Assembly: GCF_040546595.1 (NCBI RefSeq)
Contig: NZ_JBEPOB010000001.1
Span: 813,501 to 877,500, forward strand
Direction of reading: 5' to 3'
DNA: 64,000 bases
Source: Bosea sp. OAE506
GTDB taxonomy: Bacteria > Pseudomonadota > Alphaproteobacteria > Rhizobiales > Beijerinckiaceae
The notes beneath the pieces were generated by a model. It ran no database searches. It saw nothing but the letters and a program-made list of their open reading frames with translations, and was not told the origin of the DNA. The translations under genes were made by a program, and so were the position numbers. This document shows, one piece after another, positions 57,337 to 64,000 of this stretch (positions are counted from its first letter, which is position 1; every line of letters starts with the position of its first letter).

Positions 57337-57372
57337 TTTCAGGGTCGTCGATGAGGGGCCGAACGGCCGCGC

Positions 57373-57639
57373 TCAGGAGGCGATGGCGCCGATCCGGTGA
57401 GCCAGGCGCGAGACCTTCCGCGAGGCGGTGTTCTTGTGGACGATGCCCTTCTGGGCGGCCCGCATGATCTCCGGCTGGGCGGCCTTCAGAGCCTCGGCAG
57501 CGGCGCTCTTGTCGCCGGAGGCGATCGCCTCCTCGACCTTGCGCAGGAAGGTGCGCATCCGCGAGCGGCGCGCCTTGTTGACCTCGGTGCGGCGCTCGAT
57601 CTTGCGCGTCGCCTTTTTGGCCGACGTCGTATTGGCCAT
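57373..57639 (-). CDS. rpsT: 30S ribosomal protein S20
   Basis: 88 residues from the ATG at 57637-57639: [21 protein letters not shown] is cut short here as the typical S20 N-terminus. Lys/Arg-rich helices and the [15 protein letters not shown]-terminal segment are standard. The rpsT-dnaA neighbourhood is common in Hyphomicrobiales. A terminator follows. Confidence 0.97.
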   Translation of the reverse strand: MANTTSAKKATRKIERRTEVNKARRSRMRTFLRKVEEAIASGDKSAAAEALKAAQPEIMRAAQKGIVHKNTASRKVSRLAHRIGAIAS

Positions 57640-57822
57640 CGGATACGTCCTCGTCTTCTGCATCGCGACCGGGCGCCTGGCATGATGCCGGCGGAACACG
57701 ATCGCTACCGTGATGGAAATCCGCGAGCGATGGCCGGTGCTTGCGCAGGCCGTCGCGAGTGGGAGGCGTATAGTCGCAAGCTGGCGCGGCGTCAACGCGG
57801 AATTGCTGTGGAGCCAGCGATT

Positions 57823-58818
57823 TCAGGCGCCCGCTGCCAGGAAGCGCGCATAGCTGCCCAGATCGACATTGCCGCCGCTGATGATGACGCCGACGCGCTG
57901 GCCCGCGACCGGCACGGCACCGGTAAAAGCCGCCGCGGCGGCGAGACAGCCGGTGGGCTCGACGACGAGTTTCATCCGCTCGGCGAAGAAGCGCATCGCA
58001 TCGACCAGCGCCGCGTCGCTGACGGTGACGATGTCCTCGACCAGCGCCTGGATGATCGGGAAGGTGTAATCGCCCAGGAACGGGGTCTGGGCGCCGTCGG
58101 CGATCGTCTTGGGCACGTCGATGCGGACGATCTTGCCCGAGCGCAGCGATTGCTGGCCGTCATTGCCGGCCTCCGGCTCGACGCCAAAGATGCGGCAAGT
58201 CGGGTTCAACGCCTTGGCCGCGAGCGCGCAGCCGGCGAGCAGGCCGCCGCCGCCCAGGCAGACCAGCAGCATGTCGAGGGGGCCCGCATCCTCGATCAGC
58301 TCCTTGGCCGCCGTGCCCTGCCCGGCGATGACGTCGGGATGGTCGTAGGGCGGGATCAGCGAGAGGCCGCGCGCCTGCGCCAGCTCGCGGCCGATGGCGA
58401 GGCGATCCTGGGTGTAGCGGTCATAGGTCACCACCTCGGCGCCATAGCCGCGGGTGGCGGCGACCTTCGCCGCGGGCGCATCGAGCGGCATGATGATCGT
58501 CGTGGGCACGCCGAGCAGGCGGCCGGCATAGGCGATCGCCTGGGCATGGTTGCCGGAGGAGAAGGTCACGACGCCGGCCTTCTTCTGCTCCGGCGAGAGC
58601 GCCGCGATGGCGTTGTAGCCGCCACGGAACTTGAAGGCGCCCATGCGCTGCAGGTTCTCGGGCTTGAAGACGATATTGGCGCCGGTGCGCTCATTGGCGG
58701 TGCGCGAGGTCAGGGCCGGCGTGTGATGGGCGACGCCCTTGAGCCGCGCGGCGGCCGTCTCGACATCGGCGTATCCCGGCAGGACGAGGCCGTCCGGGCT
58801 CTTGATCATCAGGGTCAT
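57823..58818 (-). CDS. Threonine/serine dehydratase-like PLP enzyme (fold type II)
   Basis: 331 residues from the ATG at 58816-58818; another Met is three codons on. The PLP lysine is in GAFKFRGGYNA (about residue 59), the Asn loop is SSGNHAQAIA, and the phosphate-binding glycine loop is LGGGGLLAG. No ACT regulatory domain, so it is the short catabolic or hydroxyaspartate-ammonia-lyase/serine-racemase type rather than biosynthetic IlvA. It starts 7 bp downstream of the enoyl-CoA hydratase stop, suggesting one operon. Confidence 0.87.
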   Translation of the reverse strand: MTLMIKSPDGLVLPGYADVETAAARLKGVAHHTPALTSRTANERTGANIVFKPENLQRMGAFKFRGGYNAIAALSPEQKKAGVVTFSSGNHAQAIAYAGRLLGVPTTIIMPLDAPAAKVAATRGYGAEVVTYDRYTQDRLAIGRELAQARGLSLIPPYDHPDVIAGQGTAAKELIEDAGPLDMLLVCLGGGGLLAGCALAAKALNPTCRIFGVEPEAGNDGQQSLRSGKIVRIDVPKTIADGAQTPFLGDYTFPIIQALVEDIVTVSDAALVDAMRFFAERMKLVVEPTGCLAAAAAFTGAVPVAGQRVGVIISGGNVDLGSYARFLAAGA

Positions 58819-58825
58819 GGCGGTC

Positions 58826-59599
58826 TCAGCTGTTCTTGAAGGCGGGTTTGCGCTTCTCGGCGAAGGCGGCCATGCCTTCCTTTTGGTCATGGGTGGCGAA
58901 GAGCGAGGAGAAGAGCCGGCGCTCGAAGCGCACGCCCTCCGCCAGCGTCACCTCGAAGGCGCGGTTGACCGTCTCCTTGACCATCAGCGCGGAGGGCAGC
59001 GACTTGGCGGCGATCGCGTCCGCGGCCTTCATGACCTCGGTCATCAGATCAGCGAGCGGCACGATGCGGGCGACCAGCCCGGCGCGTTCGGCCTCGGCCG
59101 CATCCATCATCCGGCCGGTGAGGCAGAGATCCATCGCCTTGGCCTTGCCGACCGCGCGCGTCAGCCGCTGGGTTCCGCCGGCGCCGGGGATCACGCCGAG
59201 ATTGATCTCGGGCTGTCCGAATTTGGCGTTGTCGGCGGCAATGATGAAATCGCACATCATGGCAAGTTCGCAGCCGCCGCCCAGCGCGAAGCCCGCGACC
59301 GCGGCGATGATGGGCTTGCGGCGCTGGCCGATGCGGTCCCAATCGGCGAATTTGTCGTCGAGATAGGTCTCAGGGTAGGTCCGGTCCTGCATCTCCTTGA
59401 TGTCGGCGCCGGCGGCGAAGGCCTTCTCCGAGCCGGTCAGGACGATGCAGCCGATGCCGGGGTCGCGCTCGAAGCCGTCGAGCGCCGTGTTGATCTCGGC
59501 GATGAGCTGGCCGTTCAGCGCATTCAGCGCCTGCGGGCGGTTGAGCGTGACGAGCCCGACCTTGCCCTTCGTTTCGACGAGAATGGTCTCGTAAGCCAT
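58826..59599 (-). CDS. Enoyl-CoA hydratase
   Basis: 257 residues from the ATG at 59597-59599, with GGGAGGG just upstream; the much longer open frame upstream is not credible. Crotonase fold: oxyanion-hole segments [11 protein letters not shown] and [13 protein letters not shown], and catalytic Glu-containing segments ([19 protein letters not shown]). Matches short-chain FadB/PaaF-type hydratases that add water to trans-2-enoyl-CoA. Upstream partner of the dehydratase-like gene. Confidence 0.93.
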   Translation of the reverse strand: MAYETILVETKGKVGLVTLNRPQALNALNGQLIAEINTALDGFERDPGIGCIVLTGSEKAFAAGADIKEMQDRTYPETYLDDKFADWDRIGQRRKPIIAAVAGFALGGGCELAMMCDFIIAADNAKFGQPEINLGVIPGAGGTQRLTRAVGKAKAMDLCLTGRMMDAAEAERAGLVARIVPLADLMTEVMKAADAIAAKSLPSALMVKETVNRAFEVTLAEGVRFERRLFSSLFATHDQKEGMAAFAEKRKPAFKNS

Positions 59600-59779
59600 G
59601 GCGCCCTCCCGGATCTGCTTTGCGGGGACAAGGTTTAGCGGGCGGGCCGGCCGCGGTCCATGCGCGCGGGCGCAAGGCGGGCTGTGCCGCCACGGGGAGG
59701 TGCCGCGGGCCTGAATGGATCCGGCAGGGGGGCGAGCGCGTAGTGTGGAGACACATGCAACCCGCCGGAGGATTTCCTG

Positions 59780-60331
59780 ATGCGCGCCCCGATCATCGCT
59801 TTCCTCGCCGGGCTCCTGCTCGCCGGCTGTGCCTCGGCCGGGCTCCAGAGCAGCAATGCGCCGCAGCCCGCCAAGCCGGTCGCGGTCGAGCGGCTGTATA
59901 CCGGGCTCTGGCATGAATTCGCCCGGCGGCCGATGGCGATCACCGATGGCTGCGTCGCCGGTGCCACCGAATACAAGCGCGGTGAGGGCGGCCGGATCGA
60001 GGTCCTGGATTCCTGCCGGATGGGCACGCCCTCGGGCGAACTCAAGACGATCGGCGGACCGGGCGAGATCCTCGACCCCGGCACCAATGCGAAGCTGCGC
60101 GTGACCTACACGGTCTTCGGCGTCGTGCCGGTGGTGCGCGACTACTGGATCCTCGACCGCGCCGCCGACTACAGCTGGTTCATCTCGGCCGATCCGACCT
60201 TCACCGACCTCTACATCTTCGTGCGCGATCCGAAGATGAGCCCGGCGCTGCGGCGCCAGCTGGTCCAGCGCGCCGCCGCGCTCGGCTATGACGTGTCGAA
60301 GCTTGAATATCCCGAGCTGCCGCGGCGCTGA
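59780..60331 (+). CDS. Lipocalin-family lipoprotein
   Basis: 183 residues with GGAGG 9-13 bases upstream. Lipobox LLLAGCAS gives lipidation at about Cys17. The lipocalin strand-A motif is [14 protein letters not shown] (GxW at about 43-45), and the [16 protein letters not shown] barrel segment is typical of bacterial Blc. The residue after the lipid Cys is Ala, not Asp, consistent with outer-membrane sorting. Probably binds a lipid or other hydrophobic ligand. Confidence 0.87.
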   Translation: MRAPIIAFLAGLLLAGCASAGLQSSNAPQPAKPVAVERLYTGLWHEFARRPMAITDGCVAGATEYKRGEGGRIEVLDSCRMGTPSGELKTIGGPGEILDPGTNAKLRVTYTVFGVVPVVRDYWILDRAADYSWFISADPTFTDLYIFVRDPKMSPALRRQLVQRAAALGYDVSKLEYPELPRR

Positions 60332-60354
60332 GGCCGGCCCTGCCCCGCGGCGCT

Positions 60355-61254
60355 TCAGCGTCGCGGGGTGCGAGGCTGGCAGGTCTCGCAATAGAAGGTC
60401 GAACGGCCGGACTGGACAAGACGGCTGACGAGGCTGCCGCAGCCCGGCGCCGTGCAGGGCTCGCCTTCGCGGTCATAAACCTTGAAGCGGTGCTGGAAAT
60501 AGCCGAGCGAGCCATCGGCATGGGCGAAGTCGCGCAAGGTCGAGCCGCCGGCCGCCACCGCCTCCTCCAGGACCTCGCGGATGATCTGCGCCAGCGCGTG
60601 CGCCGCGGGGCGCGGCCGGCCGGTGGGCGTGGCGATTGAGCCGGCCTCGGCCTCGGGATGGAGGCCGGCGCGAAACAGCGCCTCGCAGACATAGATATTG
60701 CCCAAACCGGCGACGAGGCGCTGGTCAAGCAGCGCGGCCTTCAGCGGCGCGAATTTGCCCGCGAAAAGCCGCGCCAGCGTCTCGCCGGAGAGTTCGTTGC
60801 CGAGCGGCTCGATGCCCATGCCGGCGAAATGCTTGGAGGTGGCGAGCTCGGCGCGCGGCACGAGGTCCATGAAGCCAAAGCGGCGGACATCGTTATAGGT
60901 GATGCGCGCGCCGGACCCCATGTGGAAGACGACATGGTCGTGGATGAGATGCCGGCCGATCTCGTTGTAATAGGCGCCCGGTTCGACCGGTGGCGTGCCC
61001 GGCGCCTCGACGACGAAGCGTCCGCTCATGCCCAGATGCATGATCAGCGCCTGGCCGTCGTCGAGATCGGCGATCAGATATTTCGCACGGCGCGACAACG
61101 CCTCGACGCGCCGGCCGGTGAGGCGGGCGGCAAAGCGGTCGGGCAGCGGAAAGCGTAGATCCGGCCGGTTCTGCTCGACCCGCAGCAGCGTCTCGCCCAG
61201 CATGGCCGGCTCCAGCCCGCGCCGGACGGTCTCGACCTCGGGAAGCTCGGGCAT
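60355..61254 (-). CDS. mutM: Formamidopyrimidine-DNA glycosylase
   Basis: 299 residues from the ATG at 61252-61254. Excises 8-oxoguanine and Fapy lesions. The N-terminal catalytic Pro2-Glu3 ([16 protein letters not shown]) is intact, as are the H2TH region ([15 protein letters not shown]) and a C-terminal zinc finger (CTAPGC...YCETCQ). The first Cys pair is spaced CX4C rather than CX2C. Divergent from ubiE, 113 bp apart. Confidence 0.97.
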   Translation of the reverse strand: MPELPEVETVRRGLEPAMLGETLLRVEQNRPDLRFPLPDRFAARLTGRRVEALSRRAKYLIADLDDGQALIMHLGMSGRFVVEAPGTPPVEPGAYYNEIGRHLIHDHVVFHMGSGARITYNDVRRFGFMDLVPRAELATSKHFAGMGIEPLGNELSGETLARLFAGKFAPLKAALLDQRLVAGLGNIYVCEALFRAGLHPEAEAGSIATPTGRPRPAAHALAQIIREVLEEAVAAGGSTLRDFAHADGSLGYFQHRFKVYDREGEPCTAPGCGSLVSRLVQSGRSTFYCETCQPRTPRR

Positions 61255-61367
61255 CTCACATTCTCTCCGGTCGGCCTGCGTCGAGAGGGGCCGCGACAAG
61301 CCCCGCTCGTTTGGCTATGCATCGCCCCAGGCAAAGACAAGACAGATTGCACAGGATCGGACCGATC

Positions 61368-62129
61368 GTGACAGCAGCTTCCGACACCACCCATTTCGGT
61401 TTCGAGACCGTGCCGCTGGCCGAGAAGCAGGCCAAGGTCGACGACGTCTTCCACAAGGTCGCCGGCCGCTACGATCTGATGAACGATCTGATGTCGGCGG
61501 GGCTGCACCGGGCCTGGAAGAGTGCGCTGCTGACGGCGATCAACCCGGCGAAGGACCGGCCCTTCCGGCATCTCGACGTGGCCGGCGGTACAGGCGACGT
61601 CGCCTTCGCCGTGCTCGAGGCCGGCGGACCGCAAACGCAGGTCACGGTGCTCGACATCAACGCGGAGATGCTGAGCGTCGGGCGCGACCGGGCGGCCAAG
61701 CGCTTTCCCGACGACGACCGCATCGCCTTCGTCCAGGGCAATGCCGAGGAGCTCGGCCTGCCCGACAATCATTTCGACGCCTATACGATCGCCTTCGGCA
61801 TCCGCAACGTGCCGCGCATCGACAAGGCGCTGAGCGAGGCCTACCGCGTTCTCAAGCGCGGCGGGCGCTTCCTCTGCCTCGAATTCAGCCATGTCGACGT
61901 GCCGCTGCTCGACAAGGTCTACGAGGCCTATTCCTTCAACGTCATCCCGCCGATGGGGCGGATGGTGACGGGCGAGGCCGAGCCCTACCAGTATCTCGTC
62001 GAGTCGATCCGCAAATTCCCGCGGCCCCAGGCCTTCGCCGGCATGATCGAGGCGGCCGGCTTCCGCCGCGCCAAGTTCACGCCAATGACCGGCGGCGTCG
62101 TGGCGCTGCATTCGGGCTGGAAGCTGTGA
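61368..62129 (+). CDS. ubiE: Demethylmenaquinone/ubiquinone methyltransferase UbiE
   Basis: 253 residues if GTG 61368 is the start (AGGA upstream; an ATG at 61311 gives 19 more residues and cannot be excluded). C-methylation in ubiquinone synthesis. [24 protein letters not shown] motif [12 protein letters not shown] and [14 protein letters not shown] are the UbiE signatures. It precedes ubiB, separated by a repeat element. Confidence 0.95.
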   Translation: MTAASDTTHFGFETVPLAEKQAKVDDVFHKVAGRYDLMNDLMSAGLHRAWKSALLTAINPAKDRPFRHLDVAGGTGDVAFAVLEAGGPQTQVTVLDINAEMLSVGRDRAAKRFPDDDRIAFVQGNAEELGLPDNHFDAYTIAFGIRNVPRIDKALSEAYRVLKRGGRFLCLEFSHVDVPLLDKVYEAYSFNVIPPMGRMVTGEAEPYQYLVESIRKFPRPQAFAGMIEAAGFRRAKFTPMTGGVVALHSGWKL

Positions 62130-62142
62130 GGAAGCGTTGGGC

Positions 62143-62223
62143 GTCATGCTCGGGCTTGACCCGAGCATCTCTCGACGAGAGCCTCTTTTGGCAGGAGATG
62201 GTCGGGTCAGGCCCGACCATGAC
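62143..62223 (+). repeat. Bipartite palindromic intergenic repeat, copy 6
   Basis: GTCATGCTCGGGCTTGACCC starts at 62143; right half GGTCGGGTCAGGCCCGACC then ATGAC ending 62223. Left half identical to copies 1, 4 and 7; right half of the copy-5 subtype. It separates ubiE and ubiB and lies 10 bp before the ubiB ATG, so it is in the ubiB translation leader. Confidence 0.85.
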
Positions 62224-62232
62224 GGCTGAGCC

Positions 62233-63789
62233 ATGATCTCCTCGCTCTTCCATCTCGCGCGTACCGCTCGCGTCGGCTTCGTGTTGGCGCGCGAGGGAGC
62301 GCTCGCCCTGGTCGATCCCTCCGTGCTGCCGCCGCTGGCGCGCGGGCTGATCCGGCTCGGGCGGCTGATCGAGCGACGCGAGGCCGGCACTTCGGCGACA
62401 AGGCTGGCCGCGGCCCTGACCCGACTCGGCCCCTCCTATGTCAAGTTCGGGCAGTTCCTGGCGACACGGCCCGACGTGGTCGGCATGAAGATCGCCTCCG
62501 ACCTCTCGGCCCTGCAGGACCGGATGCCACCCTTCCCGATGGCGCAGGCGCGCGCCATCATCGAGGCCGCCCATGGCCGGCCGGTCGAGCAGGTCTTCGC
62601 CTCCTTCGGCGAGCCGGTGGCCGCCGCCTCAATTGCTCAGGTCCACCGCGCCCGGCTGAACGACGGCCGCGAGGTCGCGGTGAAGGTGCTGCGGCCGGGC
62701 ATCCGCGACCGGTTCCAGCGCGATCTCGGCGCGATGCGCTTCGGCGCAGAGCTCGCCGAGCGGCGCTCGGCCGAGGCGCGCCGCCTGCGTTTCACCGGCG
62801 TGGTCGAGACGCTGGCGCGCTCGGTGACAATGGAGATGGATCTGCGGCTCGAGGCCGCGGCACTCTCCGAATTCGCAGAGAACACCAAGGACGACGCCGA
62901 TTTCAGGGTGCCGGAGCCCGACTGGCAGCTCACCGCCCGCGAAATGCTGGTCGACGAGTGGATCGACGGGATCCGCCTCTCGGATGTCGAAGCGCTGAAG
63001 GCCGCCGGCCATGACCTGCCGGCGCTGGGGCGGATCGTGATCCAGTCCTTCCTGAAGCATGCGATCCGCGACGGCTTCTTCCATGCCGACATGCATCCCG
63101 GGAACCTGTTCGTCGATGCGCAGGGCCGGCTGGTTGCGGTCGATGGCGGCATCATGGGGCGCCTCGGCCTGAAGGAGCGGCGCTTCCTCGCCGAGATCCT
63201 CCTCGGCTTCATCACCCGCGATTACCGCCGCGTCGCCGAGGTGCATTTCGAGGCCGGCTATGTGCCGGTTCATCACGACGTCGCCGATTTCGCCCAGGCG
63301 ATCCGCGCCGTCGGCGAGCCGATCCACGACAAGAGCGCCGATCAGATCTCGATGGCGAAGGTGCTGACGCTGCTCTTCGAGATCACCGGCATGTTCGACA
63401 TGGCGACGCGCACCGAGCTCGTCATGCTGCAGAAGACCATGGTGGTGGTCGAGGGCGTGGCGCGCACGCTCGATCCGCATCTGGACATGTGGAGCACGGC
63501 CGAACCGGTGGTGCGCGACTGGATCACGCAGAATCTCGGCCCCCTCGGCAAGCTGGCCGAGGCCGGGCGCGGCGCCAGCTCACTGCTCGACAGCCTGTCG
63601 CGCCTGCCGGAGACGGTGACCCGGGCCGAGCGCGTGCTCGGCCAGCTCGAGGACGCCTCGCGCCATGGCTTCTCGCTCGACGAGCGCAGCGTGGCTGCGA
63701 TCGGCCGGGCCGAAGCCCAGCGCAACCGGTGGGGCAACTGGGCGCTGTGGGTGATCGCCGGCCTGATTGCCTGGGCGGTGCTGGGGTAG
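62233..63789 (+). CDS. ubiB: Ubiquinone biosynthesis protein UbiB, ABC1/ADCK-like atypical kinase
   Basis: 518 residues. The family's KxGQ motif appears as YVKFGQFLATRPD (about residue 73), the Ala-rich nucleotide loop as AAASIAQVHRA, VAVKVLRPG carries the Lys, and FFHADMHPGNLFV and VDGGIMGRL hold catalytic-type Asp residues. Two hydrophobic helices may be at the end (ALWVIAGLIAWAVLG). Needed for ubiquinone synthesis in Proteobacteria, probably as an ATPase. Downstream of ubiE as usual. Confidence 0.96.
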   Translation: MISSLFHLARTARVGFVLAREGALALVDPSVLPPLARGLIRLGRLIERREAGTSATRLAAALTRLGPSYVKFGQFLATRPDVVGMKIASDLSALQDRMPPFPMAQARAIIEAAHGRPVEQVFASFGEPVAAASIAQVHRARLNDGREVAVKVLRPGIRDRFQRDLGAMRFGAELAERRSAEARRLRFTGVVETLARSVTMEMDLRLEAAALSEFAENTKDDADFRVPEPDWQLTAREMLVDEWIDGIRLSDVEALKAAGHDLPALGRIVIQSFLKHAIRDGFFHADMHPGNLFVDAQGRLVAVDGGIMGRLGLKERRFLAEILLGFITRDYRRVAEVHFEAGYVPVHHDVADFAQAIRAVGEPIHDKSADQISMAKVLTLLFEITGMFDMATRTELVMLQKTMVVVEGVARTLDPHLDMWSTAEPVVRDWITQNLGPLGKLAEAGRGASSLLDSLSRLPETVTRAERVLGQLEDASRHGFSLDERSVAAIGRAEAQRNRWGNWALWVIAGLIAWAVLG

Positions 63790-63800
63790 GGGTCGAAGCC

Positions 63801-63948
63801 GTCATGCTCGGGCTTGACCCGAGCATCTCGTGACGAGGATCGTGCCTCAGTCGACAATGCTCCGTCCGGCCTGAGATTCTCGGGTCTGCGCGGAGTTTAT
63901 CCTTGGGCCGATCGAAGATCGGACCCGAGGGCTCCGCCCGAGAATGAC
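63801..63948 (+). repeat. Bipartite palindromic intergenic repeat, copy 7 (long)
   Basis: GTCATGCTCGGGCTTGACCC starts at 63801, and CCCGAGAATGAC ends at 63948. The right half is longer than in other copies: between ATTCTCGGGTCTGCGC and the end, an insert with its own hairpin (GGCCGATCGAAGATCGG) is present. It lies between ubiB and a minus-strand gene end. Confidence 0.82.
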
Positions 63949-63956
63949 GCACGCGC

Positions 63957-64000
63957 TCAGCCGCAATTGGCCCTGTCCGCCGGCATCTCGGCGGCGATCA
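63957..64000 (-). CDS. 3' end of an unidentified minus-strand gene
   Basis: The last 13 codons and a TGA (at 63959-63957) of a minus-strand frame reading IAAEMPADRANCG are visible; the rest is beyond the window. Too short to identify, and the frame itself is only inferred from the position after the repeat. Confidence 0.3.
   Translation of the reverse strand, partial: IAAEMPADRANCG

Overview
The window is a GC-rich (roughly two-thirds G+C by eye) chromosomal segment of an alphaproteobacterium, most likely of the order Hyphomicrobiales (Bosea or a relative; genus is inference). The evidence is gene order and content: rpmH-rnpA-yidC-engB-argB, ffs-dnaX-ybaB-recR, trpA-accD-folC, hisB-DUF2628-hisH-hisA, mutM/ubiE-ubiB, a dnaA-dnaN-recF-gyrB block, and a PhyR-NepR-EcfG general stress system, which is confined to Alphaproteobacteria. 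I saw no tRNA, rRNA, CRISPR array, prophage or insertion sequence.

Layout. 0-24 kb is housekeeping: the end of aroA, cmk, a DUF1194 protein, hrpB, trpA-accD-folC, an aldo/keto reductase, the his cluster, metZ, a HAD nucleotidase, argB, DUF423, a secreted alpha/beta hydrolase, engB, an acetyltransferase, yidC-rnpA-rpmH, the SRP RNA, dnaX-ybaB-recR and an Omp25-like porin. 24.7-37.7 kb is the most interesting part, a general-stress-response region built around phyR, nepR, ecfG and a HisKA_2 kinase-like gene. Nine sites match the EcfG promoter pattern GGAAC-N16/17-CGTT (eight exactly). They lie upstream of yihY, a single-domain response regulator, a DUF992 protein, a 74-codon orphan gene, a 54-aa membrane protein (followed by an extensin-like protein), nepR-ecfG, a transglutaminase, a 92-aa membrane protein and a BacA/SbmA-like ABC transporter. 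The kinase-like protein has a good phosphoacceptor motif but no recognisable ATP-binding motifs.

37.7-46.8 kb carries signalling and accessory genes: a Crp/Fnr regulator, a PmtA-like methyltransferase with an added coiled coil, a diguanylate cyclase, glutaminase, and two tandem chemoreceptor genes, the first broken by a single frameshift. 46.8-57.6 kb is the replication block on the minus strand, read rpsT, dnaA, dnaN, recF, a soluble globin-like transducer, recQ, gyrB. 57.8-64 kb holds a threonine dehydratase-like enzyme, enoyl-CoA hydratase, a lipocalin lipoprotein, mutM, ubiE and ubiB, and the last codons of an unidentified minus-strand gene.

Seven copies of a bipartite palindromic intergenic repeat (ends GTCAT...ATGAC) are scattered through the housekeeping parts. 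None was seen in the stress region or the replication block. Six of the seven point the same way irrespective of the flanking genes. Start codons were chosen from Shine-Dalgarno spacing and family length, so several are shorter than the longest open frame.
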